The position numbers and the translations under genes are program-made. Shown in pieces: positions 36,820-45,103 of a DNA stretch of 64,000 nucleotides (its first letter is position 1; every line of letters starts with the position of its first letter). The notes beneath the pieces were generated by a model that saw only the letters and a program-made list of their open reading frames with translations, did not search any database and was not told where the DNA came from. The stretch comes from Acidimicrobiales bacterium (GTDB taxonomy: Bacteria; Actinomycetota; Acidimicrobiia; Acidimicrobiales; MedAcidi-G1): positions 24,168-88,167 of the forward strand of contig JAKURV010000007.1 in the NCBI GenBank assembly GCA_022452035.1, read 5' to 3'.

Positions 36820-37731
36820 ATGCGCATCGCTCTAAACGCCTCGGCCGAACTCCTCCACGCCGACCTGGGACGCCTGCGGGAGCACGCAGAACGGGCGGCC
36901 GACGATGGGTTCTCGGGCTGGTGGCTGGCTCAGACTGGGCTCGTCGACGCCCTGACCGCCTTCACGGCGTTGGCCAACACGGCACCTGGACTCGAGTTCG
37001 GCACGGCGGTGGTCCCGACCTACCCTCGCCACCCCACAGCTCTAGCCGGCCAGGCCCTGACTACGGCGGCCGCCTTGAGGGACCGTTCTCTTGTCTTGGG
37101 TATCGGCCTGTCCCACCGCCCGGTGATCGAGGGCATGTTGGGGCTGTCGTTCGAGAAGCCCATCCGACACCTGATCGACTACCTAGCGGTCCTCCAGCCC
37201 CTGCTGGAGTCCGGATCGGTGTCAGTCGATGGGGAGGCGTTCACCGCCCACGTGGACACTGGTCGGCCCACAGACCGGCCTCCGTCGGTGATGGTGGCTG
37301 CCCTGGGCGAGCAGGCCCTGCGGGTGGCTGGGCACCATACCGACGGCACCATCCTCTGGATGGTCGGGCCGCGCACAGTGGCCTCCCACATCGCCCCCCG
37401 CATGAACGAGGCGGCGGCGGCCGCTGGCCGTGCCGCACCCCGGATCGTATGCAGCCTCCCAACCTGTGTAACCGATGACGTCGAGGCGGCCCGCTCGGCG
37501 GCGGCGGCCGTCTTCGAGATCTACGGACAGTTGCCGTCTTACCGGGCCATGCTGGACCGCGAGGGTGTCGACCACCCGGGTGAGGTAGCAATCGTAGGCA
37601 CCGAGGAGGAAGTGGCCGCCCAACTGGCCAATCTGGCCGAGGCCGGGGTGACCGACTTCGCGGCGCTGGAGTTCGGTACCACGGCCGACGAGTCCGCCCG
37701 GACCCGAGCCCTGCTAGTCAGCCAGCTCTGA
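36820..37731 (+). CDS. Luciferase-like F420-dependent oxidoreductase
   Basis: 303 residues of the LLM superfamily. The N-terminal MRIALNASAELLHADLGRL, DGFSGWWLAQTG near residue 31, FGTAVVPTYPRHPTALA near residue 60 and LVLGIGLSHRPVIEG near residue 90 place it among actinobacterial F420-dependent members. The GHHTDGTILWMVGP segment forms the later barrel strands. A GGAGA lies upstream of the ATG. It is coupled with the SRPBCC gene and precedes an amidohydrolase-2 gene whose promoter carries the palindrome shared with mutA. Substrate unknown. Confidence 0.82.
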   Translation: MRIALNASAELLHADLGRLREHAERAADDGFSGWWLAQTGLVDALTAFTALANTAPGLEFGTAVVPTYPRHPTALAGQALTTAAALRDRSLVLGIGLSHRPVIEGMLGLSFEKPIRHLIDYLAVLQPLLESGSVSVDGEAFTAHVDTGRPTDRPPSVMVAALGEQALRVAGHHTDGTILWMVGPRTVASHIAPRMNEAAAAAGRAAPRIVCSLPTCVTDDVEAARSAAAAVFEIYGQLPSYRAMLDREGVDHPGEVAIVGTEEEVAAQLANLAEAGVTDFAALEFGTTADESARTRALLVSQL

Positions 37732-37791
37732 CCTGGGATCCACCCGGTGGATGGGACGTCGGCGGGGTCCAGCGCTAGGGTAGACCTAACC

Positions 37792-37804
37792 TGACGGACC
37801 GTCA
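37792..37804. promoter_or_regulatory. Palindromic operator candidate upstream of amidohydrolase
   Basis: TGACGGACCGTCA, extending to the 15-bp CTGACGGACCGTCAG, lies 19 bases before the ATG at 37824. With the three preceding bases (ACCTGACGGACCGTCA, 37789-37804) it is identical to the sequence before mutA, in the same orientation. TAACCT at 37787 could be part of the -10 region, so a bound protein would block transcription. AGGAG follows as the ribosome site. Confidence 0.6.
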
Positions 37805-37823
37805 GAAACGCTCAGGAGTTGCA

Positions 37824-39035
37824 ATGACGACCATTCCTCGCATCATCTCGGTCGATGACCACGTGGTGGAGCCGCCCGACCTGTGGACCTCCCGCCTGCC
37901 GGCGAAGTACCAGGACCGGTGTCCCCGGGTTGAGCGTGACACGGCCGAGTTCAACTTTGAGGGCGGCGTCTTCTCGTTCGAGAAGGGGGTCGAAGGTGGG
38001 GAGATGTGCGACTGGTGGTTGTACGACGACCTCGTCTATCCCTTCCCCAAGCTGTCGGCGGCCGCTGGCTTCGACGAGCTGGACGTGGTCCCCGTTACCT
38101 TCGACGAGATCCACCCGGCGGGTTGGAAGCAGGCCGACCGGCTGACTGCCATGGACGAGAACCATGTCGACGTGTCGGTCTGCTTCCCCAACGTGCTGCC
38201 CCGGTTCTGCGGCCAGGCCTTTCTGGAGCGGGAGGACAAGGACCTCGCCCTGCTCTGCGTCCAGGCTTACAACGACTGGATAATCGACGAGTGGTGCGCC
38301 GGCGACGGGCGCGGTCGCCTTATCCCGCTGACCCTTATCCCCCTGTGGGACCCGGTCGCCGCGGCCGCCGAGATCCACCGGTGCGCCAACAAGGGCTCGT
38401 TCGCCGTGGCCTTCTCCGAGAACCCGTTCCCGCTGGGCTTGCCGTCCATCCACGACAAGGACCGCTTCTGGGATCCGTTTTTCGTGGCCTGTCAGGAGAC
38501 GGACACCATTGTCAATATGCACATCGGGTCTAGTTCCAAAATGCCGACCACGTCGCCCGACGCGCCGTTCTCGGTGTCGTCCACAATCACGTTCGCCAAC
38601 GCCATGGGGTCCATGTGCGACTACATCCTGTCCGGGATGTTCGTCCGGTTCCCGAAGCTGAAGATCGCCTATGCCGAGGGCCAGGTCGGGTGGATGCCCT
38701 ACGTGGTGGAGCGCATGGACAAGATCTGGGCCGAGCGGGGAGACGCCAGCTTCGGCATCGATTTGCCTGAGCCACCCAGTTCGTACATCCCGGGCCACGT
38801 CTGGGGCTGCATCTTCGACGACGAGATTGGTCTCAAGAACCGAGACGTCATCGGCCTAGACCAGATCTGCTTTGAGGTGGACTTCCCCCACGCCGATACG
38901 ACGTACCCCCATACGCTGGACGTGGCTACGAAGATCTGCCGGGAGGCGGGCCTTGACGACGACGAGGTCTACAAGCTGATGCGGGGCAACGCCATCAAGG
39001 CGTTCGGCCTGGAGCGCTTCGGCATCACCGAGTAG
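37824..39035 (+). CDS. Amidohydrolase-2 family metal-dependent hydrolase
   Basis: 403 residues of the COG2159 (ACMSD-like) TIM barrel. Metal-site elements: SVDDHVVEPPDLW at the N-terminus (D-x-H type), VNMHIGSSS near residue 230, and FEVDFPHADTTYPHT near residue 350 supplying the late Asp/His. The family includes decarboxylases and hydratases of aromatic and steroid-derived acids. AGGAG six bases before the ATG. It is controlled by the palindrome shared with mutA, so its product may feed the propionyl/methylmalonyl route. Convergent with a second family member 48 bases away. Confidence 0.85.
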   Translation: MTTIPRIISVDDHVVEPPDLWTSRLPAKYQDRCPRVERDTAEFNFEGGVFSFEKGVEGGEMCDWWLYDDLVYPFPKLSAAAGFDELDVVPVTFDEIHPAGWKQADRLTAMDENHVDVSVCFPNVLPRFCGQAFLEREDKDLALLCVQAYNDWIIDEWCAGDGRGRLIPLTLIPLWDPVAAAAEIHRCANKGSFAVAFSENPFPLGLPSIHDKDRFWDPFFVACQETDTIVNMHIGSSSKMPTTSPDAPFSVSSTITFANAMGSMCDYILSGMFVRFPKLKIAYAEGQVGWMPYVVERMDKIWAERGDASFGIDLPEPPSSYIPGHVWGCIFDDEIGLKNRDVIGLDQICFEVDFPHADTTYPHTLDVATKICREAGLDDDEVYKLMRGNAIKAFGLERFGITE

Positions 39036-39083
39036 ACGGGTAACCAGTGCCGGAGGCGAACCGCGACGTGTGAGGTCCCGGGT

Positions 39084-40289
39084 TCAGGGCCGGGTGAAGG
39101 CCGGGCTGAAGGCGTCCTTCGGGACCTCATCCAGTGGCGTAGCCACCTCGTCGACCGAAGGGCCGATGCGCTCGGCCAGCGGCGCCAGGGCGTCGAGGTC
39201 GATGCGGTACACCTCGGCCGCGTTCTCGGCGAATACCTTCCGAAGGTCGGCCTCGTCCCAACCGCTGAATGAGCGGCGGAGGTGGTCCCGGTTGTAGGGG
39301 AACGTGCTCTCGTTGTGGGGGTAGTCGCTCCCCCACATCATCCGTTCGATACCAACCTTTTTCATGGCGTCAGCCTCTGACGGGCTCGGGAAACTAGCCC
39401 CGATCCAGACGTTGCGAACGAAGTACTCGCTGGGCCTGTCGGGCAGCACGATGTCGGCGGAGAAGCCCAGCTCACCGACCCGACCCGAGGCCATCTGGGC
39501 GTGGTAGCCGTCCATCCGGCGGAGGTCCTCAAGCACCCAGGCCACGCCCTGTTCGGTCATCACGTAACGGAGTTCCGGGAACCGATTGAACACCCCGGAC
39601 ATAATGAGATGCGAAAGGTTCCGATGGGCGAAGAACGGAACCTCCAGTAGGAACATGAGGCCGGACGCCGGGGTGTCGCCGTAGTTGGGGTTGCCCGAAC
39701 CACCATGCTGGGTGATCGTCAGGTCGAGGTCCCGACAGGCCGCCCACAGGCGGTCGTAAACCGGGTCGTAAAGGCCGGGCATCCCGGAGTCGGGTGGCAC
39801 AGCGGGGAGCATGAAGCTGGAGTGGCCGTTCTCGGCAGCCAACTTCAGGTCGGCGATGGTGTCGTCGAGGTCAAAGAGGAACACCTGGGGTAAGCCGCAG
39901 CGGCGTTCCGGGTGAGCGGCACACCAGTCCTTCAGCCACCGGTTATGGGTCCGAACGCCCTCGAGACGCCGGTCGTAGTCGGGGCGGTTGGTAGGCGGGT
40001 AGGTGATGAGCGCCCCGGTCGGGAAGAACGGAGGGACGGTGTTCGGGAAGACGATTTCGGCGGCCACCCCCTCAGCGTCCAGATCGCCGTTGCGCCGGTC
40101 GTCGTCCCAGTTGCGTGACCGGCCGTCGTCCTGAAGGTCACGGAAGGGGTTGGAGTAGGCACCCCGCCACTCGGCGAAGGCCTCCCGGTAGGCCGGTGCG
40201 AGGTACTCCTCGTAGGCCTTCATGTTCCCGCCGGCGTGGCAGTCCGACGAGATCAGCGTGTATGGGGCGGCTGTGTTGGTAGCGGTCAT
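39084..40289 (-). CDS. Amidohydrolase-2 family metal-dependent hydrolase (second copy)
   Basis: 401 residues, distant homologue of the convergent gene. Metal-site elements: LISSDCHAGGNM at the N-terminus, TITQHGGSGNPNYGD near residue 220 and WGSDYPHNESTFPYNRD near residue 345. A tract rich in Arg/Asp (DDGRSRNWDDDRRNGD near residue 52) is common in actinobacterial members. GGAGAAGG lies upstream of the ATG at 40289; a longer frame reaching 40400 is spacer. The inverted repeat TGGCC-N5-GGCCA lies about 33 bases upstream of the start. Reaction unknown; decarboxylation or hydrolysis of a cyclic acid is typical. Confidence 0.84.
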   Translation of the reverse strand: MTATNTAAPYTLISSDCHAGGNMKAYEEYLAPAYREAFAEWRGAYSNPFRDLQDDGRSRNWDDDRRNGDLDAEGVAAEIVFPNTVPPFFPTGALITYPPTNRPDYDRRLEGVRTHNRWLKDWCAAHPERRCGLPQVFLFDLDDTIADLKLAAENGHSSFMLPAVPPDSGMPGLYDPVYDRLWAACRDLDLTITQHGGSGNPNYGDTPASGLMFLLEVPFFAHRNLSHLIMSGVFNRFPELRYVMTEQGVAWVLEDLRRMDGYHAQMASGRVGELGFSADIVLPDRPSEYFVRNVWIGASFPSPSEADAMKKVGIERMMWGSDYPHNESTFPYNRDHLRRSFSGWDEADLRKVFAENAAEVYRIDLDALAPLAERIGPSVDEVATPLDEVPKDAFSPAFTRP

Positions 40290-40322
40290 GACTTCCTTCT
40301 CCGCTCGAATCGGATCGTAGGT

Positions 40323-40337
40323 TGGCCTAATTGGCCA
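40323..40337. promoter_or_regulatory. Inverted repeat upstream of second amidohydrolase
   Basis: TGGCC-TAATT-GGCCA has perfect 5-bp arms and an A+T-rich centre in an otherwise G+C-rich region. On the gene's strand it is followed by TACGAT, a plausible -10. It differs from the operator at 37792, so the two facing amidohydrolases appear to be under separate control. Confidence 0.4.
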
Positions 40338-40424
40338 GGAAGGCAAAATCGGTGTCGTGATCGAGCTACTCATCGACGGGATCCAGCAGGCCGATACCAC
40401 CGCCTGACCCTCCCCGGCTCTACG

Positions 40425-40919
40425 TCAGCCCAGCGGGTAAGCCGTCCGATCGCAGATCGGACGGAGGGCGAAGCTGGACACCATACGGGCCACCCCGGGC
40501 AGTTGGGCCAGGTGGGTTCGGTGGAGGACCTCGTAGTCGGCTACGTCCCGGACCACCACGTGAACCAGGTAGTCAAAGTCGCCGGCCATCAGATGGCAAC
40601 TGAGGATCTCCGGGCGGTCGCTGACTGCCCGCTCGAAGGCGTCCAGGGTCGGCTCGTCTTGACCGGTCAGCGTGATCTCCACAAATACGTCAGTACCCAG
40701 ACCCACGGCAGCCGGGTCCACTAGGGCCACGTAGCGGGCAATCAGGCCAACCTCCTCCAGGCGTCGGACCCGCCGGAGGCAGGCCGAGGGCGACAGGTGG
40801 ACGGCCTCGGCCAGGTCCACGTTGGGAACTCGACCGTCCTCCTGGAGCAGCGCCAGCAGCGATCGGTCGATGGCATTCAGTTCTCCCAAGGATTCTTTTA
40901 GCACATTTTTTTCGCTCAT
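40425..40919 (-). CDS. Lrp/AsnC-family transcriptional regulator (AldR-like)
   Basis: 164 residues. The N-terminal HTH is LLALLQEDGRVPNVDLAEAV / LSPSACLRRVRRLEEVGLI, followed by the RAM ligand-binding domain with GTDVFVEITLTG, CHLMAGDFDYLVHVVV and the C-terminal LPGVARMVSSFALRP. It is divergent from alanine dehydrogenase with 135 bases between starts. In mycobacteria AldR activates or represses ald in response to amino acids, and this arrangement matches. ATG at 40919 preceded by an A+T-rich stretch unusual for the window. Confidence 0.92.
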   Translation of the reverse strand: MSEKNVLKESLGELNAIDRSLLALLQEDGRVPNVDLAEAVHLSPSACLRRVRRLEEVGLIARYVALVDPAAVGLGTDVFVEITLTGQDEPTLDAFERAVSDRPEILSCHLMAGDFDYLVHVVVRDVADYEVLHRTHLAQLPGVARMVSSFALRPICDRTAYPLG

Positions 40920-40941
40920 TTCAAGAAGTCTACGCCTTTCA

Positions 40942-40979
40942 ATTGTGTACTTTTAAACTCTTGCGCTGGTTTACACAAT
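40942..40979. promoter_or_regulatory. Inverted ATTGTGTA half-sites between lrp-like gene and ald
   Basis: ATTGTGTA (40942-40949) and TACACAAT (40972-40979) are a perfect 8-bp inverted repeat with centres 30 bases apart, about three helical turns, so two dimers could sit on the same face. The spacer is A+T-rich. Position between the divergent regulator and ald fits an Lrp-type operator. Confidence 0.65.
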
Positions 40980-41054
40980 CAAACAGCGTCACCACGACCG
41001 TAGCGTTGACCCCACGAGGGGCACAACAGCCCCACCGGACGACGGAGCACTTCC

Positions 41055-42176
41055 ATGGACATCGGGGTCCCCGCCGAGACAAAGAACGCCGAGCGACGGG
41101 TCGGCCTTACTCCGGCCGCCGCCGGAGAACTGGTGGCCCGCGGCCACAACGTGCGCATCGAAACCGGTGCCGGCGAGGGCGCCGGGTTCGGCGACGTGGC
41201 CTACAAGGAGGTCGGCGCGACCATCGCCGGTTCGGCCGACCAGGTGTTCGCCGACGCCGAGATGATCGTCAAGGTCAAGGAACCGCTCGCCCCCGAGCGG
41301 GCCCGCCTCCGGCCCCACCACACCCTGTTCACCTTCCTCCACCTGGCGGCCGACCGTCCCCAGACCGAGGACCTCCTGGCCAGCGGGGCAACTTGTATCG
41401 CCTACGAGACGGTGACAGACGACGCCGGCCGTCTGCCGCTCCTGGCACCCATGTCGGCTATCGCCGGCCGCATGTCTATCCAGGCCGGAGCCCACGCACT
41501 GGAGGCCACCCAGGGTGGCGCCGGCCTACTGCTGGGCGGCGTACCCGGCGTGCGTCCGGGCCGGGTCGTCGTCATCGGCGGCGGGGTGGTCGGCGAGAAC
41601 GCAGCCGAGATGGCCGTAGGCCTGGGAGCCGACGTCACCGTCCTGGACCGCAGCCATGCCGTGCTAGACGGTCTGGCCAAGCGCTTCGCCGGTCGGGTCA
41701 AGACCGTGTACTCCACGAAAGCCGAGCTCGAGGCCTCGGTGTACGACGCCGACATGGTGATCGGCGCCGTGCTCGTCAAGGGGGCTCGGGCACCCCACCT
41801 GGTGACCCGCGACATGCTCAGGCGCATGCGGCCCGGCTCGGTGATTGTCGACGTCGCCGTCGACCAGGGTGGCTGCTTCGAGACCACGAAACCCACCACT
41901 CACACCAACCCCACCTTCGCGGTGGGCGGAATCGTCCACTACTGCGTAGCCAACATGCCAGGCGCCGTGCCCCGCACGTCCACTCAGGCCCTGTCCAACG
42001 CCACCCTGCCATTCACGCTGTCCCTAGCCGACAGAGGAACCGATGCCGCTCTGAAGGCCGACCCGCACCTGCTGAACGGCCTAAACGTCTGCGCCGGTGG
42101 CGTGACCGATCGCGCCGTGGCCGAGACCTTCGACCTGGAACACGTCGACCCTCTCGTCGCTCTAACTCGGCGCTAG
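41055..42176 (+). CDS. ald: Alanine dehydrogenase
   Basis: 373 residues, the normal length. It interconverts L-alanine and pyruvate plus ammonia with [23 protein letters not shown] opens the protein; MIVKVKEPL near residue 73 and TFLHLAADR near residue 95 carry the catalytic Lys and His; [17 protein letters not shown] near residue 172 is the NAD loop. [20 protein letters not shown] near residue 270 is the family signature. Ends with ALTRR. Regulated most likely by the divergent Lrp-type protein through the inverted half-sites between them. A transhydrogenase alpha subunit is excluded by length and lack of a membrane partner. Confidence 0.95.
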   Translation: MDIGVPAETKNAERRVGLTPAAAGELVARGHNVRIETGAGEGAGFGDVAYKEVGATIAGSADQVFADAEMIVKVKEPLAPERARLRPHHTLFTFLHLAADRPQTEDLLASGATCIAYETVTDDAGRLPLLAPMSAIAGRMSIQAGAHALEATQGGAGLLLGGVPGVRPGRVVVIGGGVVGENAAEMAVGLGADVTVLDRSHAVLDGLAKRFAGRVKTVYSTKAELEASVYDADMVIGAVLVKGARAPHLVTRDMLRRMRPGSVIVDVAVDQGGCFETTKPTTHTNPTFAVGGIVHYCVANMPGAVPRTSTQALSNATLPFTLSLADRGTDAALKADPHLLNGLNVCAGGVTDRAVAETFDLEHVDPLVALTRR

Positions 42177-42216
42177 TCCTCCGCCCGACCCACCCTCAGC
42201 GGGCCATCGAACAAGG

Positions 42217-42255
42217 CCGCTCCGGTTCCAATCCATCCACGACATAGCGGAGCGG
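42217..42255. other. Inverted repeat after ald
   Basis: CCGCTCC (42217-42223) pairs with GGAGCGG (42249-42255) across a 25-base loop in the 141-base gap between ald and the 2-hydroxyglutarate oxidase gene. It could help end the ald message; the loop is long and no U tract follows. Confidence 0.3.
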
Positions 42256-42317
42256 TACCAAGACACCCTCGTCTTCCGACGACCGGCCCGGTTCTGGGCC
42301 ACGGGTAGCGTCGGACC

Positions 42318-43535
42318 ATGGTCGTCCTCACCGACCCTCGGGCTGACGTGGTCGTGGTGGGCGGAGGCATCCTCGGCCTGGCCACAGCCCACGCCCTGAT
42401 CCGCCGCCTGCCCGGCATCTCGGTGGTGGTGCTTGAGAAGGAGAACACCGTCGCCGTCCACCAGACGGGCCGCAACAGCGGGGTGATCCACGCCGGCCTC
42501 TACTACCCACCCGGCTCGCTGAAGGCCGGCCTAGCCGTCCGGGGTGGCGAACGGTTGGTGGACTTCTGCGCCGACCACGGAATCGCCCACGACCGCTGCG
42601 GCAAACTGGTCGTGGCCACATCGGACGACCAGCGGCCCCAGTTGACCGCCCTGGCCGAACGGGCCCGGGCCAATGGAGTGCCGGTCACCGAACTCACCCC
42701 TGGGGCGGCGGCCGAACACGAGCCCCACGTGTCCTGCGTGGCCGCCCTGCACGTCCCATCCACCGGCCGAGCCGACTTCGCCGCCGTGGCCCAATCCCTC
42801 GCCGGGCTAGTCGCGGCGGCGGGTGGAGAAGTCCGGACCGGAGTCCAAGCCGGACGGGCGACGACAACCGCCGAAGGCTGGCTAATCGACACGCCGAATG
42901 GCCCGATCCGATCCCGGTTCCTGGTGGGATGCGCCGGACTCCACGCTGACCGGGTGGCTCGACGTTCAGGAGCGCGACCCGACGCCCGCATCCTGCCCTT
43001 CCGGGGCGAGTACCTGGACGTGACCGGCCCGTCGGCCGACCTGGTCCGGGGTCTGGTCTACCCGGTTCCCGATCCGCGTTTCCCGTTCCTGGGTGTGCAC
43101 CTCACCCGGAACCTCGACGGCGGGGTCCACGCCGGCCCCAACGCCGTGCTAGCCCTAGCCCGGGAGGGCTACAACTGGTCCGACATCTCACTACGCGACA
43201 TGGCTTCAACCCTGGTGTGGCCCGGCACGGCACGGCTCCTGCGTCGCTACTGGCGCCCCGGCCTAGACGAGATGTTCAGGTCGTTGTCACGTCACCGCTT
43301 CATGACAGCCGCACGACTGCTAGTCCCAGGCCTCGATGCCGCCGACGTTCGTCGGGCGCCCGCAGGAGTAAGGGCCCAGGCTGTTGACAGGGGTGGCACC
43401 CTGCTCGATGACTTCCACCTGCTCGACGGCGACCGGTCGTTGCACGTCCTGAACGCCCCATCACCTGCCGCCACAGCATCGCTGGAGATCGGCACGTTGG
43501 TCGCCGATCGCGTGATGGCCGGTCTAGCCCACTGA
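42318..43535 (+). CDS. lhgO: L-2-hydroxyglutarate oxidase
   Basis: 405 residues of the DAO-type FAD family. DVVVVGGGILGLATAHAL near residue 9 is the FAD loop; HQTGRNSGVIHAGLYYPPGS near residue 50 is the strongly conserved LhgO/L2HGDH signature; GCAGLHADRVARRSG near residue 200 and LPFRGEYLDV near residue 223 follow the family pattern. It oxidises L-2-hydroxyglutarate to 2-oxoglutarate, repairing a side product of central metabolism or finishing glutarate breakdown. ATG at 42318. It ends convergent with the kynureninase gene. Confidence 0.9.
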   Translation: MVVLTDPRADVVVVGGGILGLATAHALIRRLPGISVVVLEKENTVAVHQTGRNSGVIHAGLYYPPGSLKAGLAVRGGERLVDFCADHGIAHDRCGKLVVATSDDQRPQLTALAERARANGVPVTELTPGAAAEHEPHVSCVAALHVPSTGRADFAAVAQSLAGLVAAAGGEVRTGVQAGRATTTAEGWLIDTPNGPIRSRFLVGCAGLHADRVARRSGARPDARILPFRGEYLDVTGPSADLVRGLVYPVPDPRFPFLGVHLTRNLDGGVHAGPNAVLALAREGYNWSDISLRDMASTLVWPGTARLLRRYWRPGLDEMFRSLSRHRFMTAARLLVPGLDAADVRRAPAGVRAQAVDRGGTLLDDFHLLDGDRSLHVLNAPSPAATASLEIGTLVADRVMAGLAH

Positions 43536-43625
43536 ACACGCCCGATATATGGGACCGCCCACCGAAAAGACCATGGCCGATAGCCACAAGATCGAAGCCC
43601 GACGGGCTACACGGTGATCCCGATA

Positions 43626-43640
43626 ACCGACCTGGTCGGT
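43626..43640. terminator. 15-bp palindrome between convergent genes
   Basis: ACCGACC-T-GGTCGGT is perfect apart from its central base and lies between lhgO and the convergent kynureninase gene. A shorter hairpin AGCCC-gac-GGGCT lies about 30 bases to its left. Position suggests a bidirectional terminator, though a protein site is equally possible from symmetry alone. Confidence 0.45.
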
Positions 43641-43660
43641 AGACCCCCGGACCTGACCGG

Positions 43661-44944
43661 TTAGGGGACGACCGGCGCGGTCTCCCTCCACCGGTCGGCA
43701 CCACCGGAGTCCACCACCCGCACCATGCGAGCCACCGCCTCGTCCACGTCGGCGAACCGGATATAGAGCGGAGCGAAGCCGAAGCGCAGCAGGTCGGGAG
43801 GACGGTGGTCGGGAACCACCGACTCCTCGTGGATGAGGGCCTGGCCGACAGCCCGGGCCTCTGGGTGGGCCAGCGCCACGTGGGAGCCCCGTCGGTCGGC
43901 GTCCCGGGGGGAGCGCACCTCGAATCCCCGCTCCACCAGATACTCATCGGCCAGGGCCAAGAATCGCTCGGTCAGGGCTACCGACTTGGCCCGCAGCCTG
44001 TCCATCCCAGCCTCCAGCACCAGGTCCAGACCGGGGCTCACCAGCGCCGCCGATAGGACGGGCGGCGTGCCGGTCAAGAACCGTGTCGCCCCGGCGGCTC
44101 GGTCGGCGTTGAAGTCGAAGTCGAACGGGTCGTCGCTGCCGTACCAGCCAGCCACCGGGTTGGTTAGTTCCGGCAGGTCGGCCGAAACGTACAGGAAGGC
44201 CGGGGAACCTGGGCCTCCGTTGAGGTACTTATAGGTACACCCCACGGCCAGGTCCACCCGGGCAGCCCCCAAGTCGATCGGGACCGCCCCTACCGAATGG
44301 GAGAGGTCCCAAAGGACCAGGGCCCCGGCATCGTGGGCCATTCCGGTGACGTCTCCCAGGTCCCAGCTCCATCCCGACCGGTAGGCCACGTGCGACAGCG
44401 ACACCAGGGCCGTCCGGTCGTCCAGGGCCGCCCGCAGACCGTCCAGCGGACCATGCACCCCATCGGATCCCACCACCACCACCTCGTGTTCCGGTCCGGC
44501 AGCCCGGGCCGCGGCCCGCAAGACCTGGACATCGGACGGGAAGTTCAGATCGTCGGTCAGGATCCGAGTCCGGTCCGGCCGTACCCCCAGGGCGGCCACG
44601 GCCGCCTTGTAGAGACACACCGACGTGTTGTCGGCCATCACCACCTCTCCGGGACCAGCCCCCACTAACCCGGCCAAGCGGTCGCCGAGGCGGATCGGCA
44701 AGTCGAACCAGCCCTCGTTCCAACTACGGATCAGGCGATGGCCCCACTGCCGCTCCACCACCTCGGAGGCCAGAGCAACGGCCCGCTGCGGGAGTCGACC
44801 CAGCGAGTTGCCGTCCAGGTAGACGAACCCCGGTTCGTCGTCGGCGTGGACGAACTCGTCGCGGAAGCCGGCCAGGGGGTCGGCGGCATCCAACTCGTCG
44901 GCAGGGCGGAGGTCCGGAGGGGGTCCGGGCGCGGAGACAGCCAC
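43661..44944 (-). CDS. kynU: Kynureninase
   Basis: About 427 residues of a fold-type I PLP enzyme. It cleaves kynurenine (or 3-hydroxykynurenine) to anthranilate and alanine. FVYLDGNSLGRLP near residue 42, WNEGWFDLPIRLGDRLAGLVGA near residue 75 (in part), SHVAYRSGWSWDLGDV near residue 185 and the PLP lysine in CTYKYLNGGPGSPAFLYV near residue 230 are family hallmarks. I chose the GTG at 44944; an ATG at 45022 would add 26 low-complexity residues. The tryptophan-pathway partners (dioxygenase, formamidase) are not nearby; the alanine produced could be used by Ald, encoded 1.5 kb to the left. Confidence 0.9.
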   Translation of the reverse strand: MAVSAPGPPPDLRPADELDAADPLAGFRDEFVHADDEPGFVYLDGNSLGRLPQRAVALASEVVERQWGHRLIRSWNEGWFDLPIRLGDRLAGLVGAGPGEVVMADNTSVCLYKAAVAALGVRPDRTRILTDDLNFPSDVQVLRAAARAAGPEHEVVVVGSDGVHGPLDGLRAALDDRTALVSLSHVAYRSGWSWDLGDVTGMAHDAGALVLWDLSHSVGAVPIDLGAARVDLAVGCTYKYLNGGPGSPAFLYVSADLPELTNPVAGWYGSDDPFDFDFNADRAAGATRFLTGTPPVLSAALVSPGLDLVLEAGMDRLRAKSVALTERFLALADEYLVERGFEVRSPRDADRRGSHVALAHPEARAVGQALIHEESVVPDHRPPDLLRFGFAPLYIRFADVDEAVARMVRVVDSGGADRWRETAPVVP

Positions 44945-45103
44945 GGCGGCGACGGTACCCGGCCCGGTCCGGTACGACGGTGCTGGTCCACGGGGTACGT
45001 CGTTGCGCCACCACCGGCCCATTCGTACGATCTGCCGGCCGGGCTATCAGATCCGCCGACGCCCGGTGGCCGCAACTGGAGATCCGGGAGGGTACGACAC
45101 GCC

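Noticed and set aside
40943..42247. Long plus-strand open frame of over 400 codons overlapping ald
   Set aside because: It is Arg/Pro/Gly-rich, lacks any family motif and lies in another frame of a clearly real alanine dehydrogenase; typical of G+C-rich DNA.
42219..42260. GGTTCCAATCC followed later by a tacca end, resembling a tRNA T-arm and CCA end
   Set aside because: The flanking bases do not form a T-stem and no acceptor, D or anticodon stem could be drawn.
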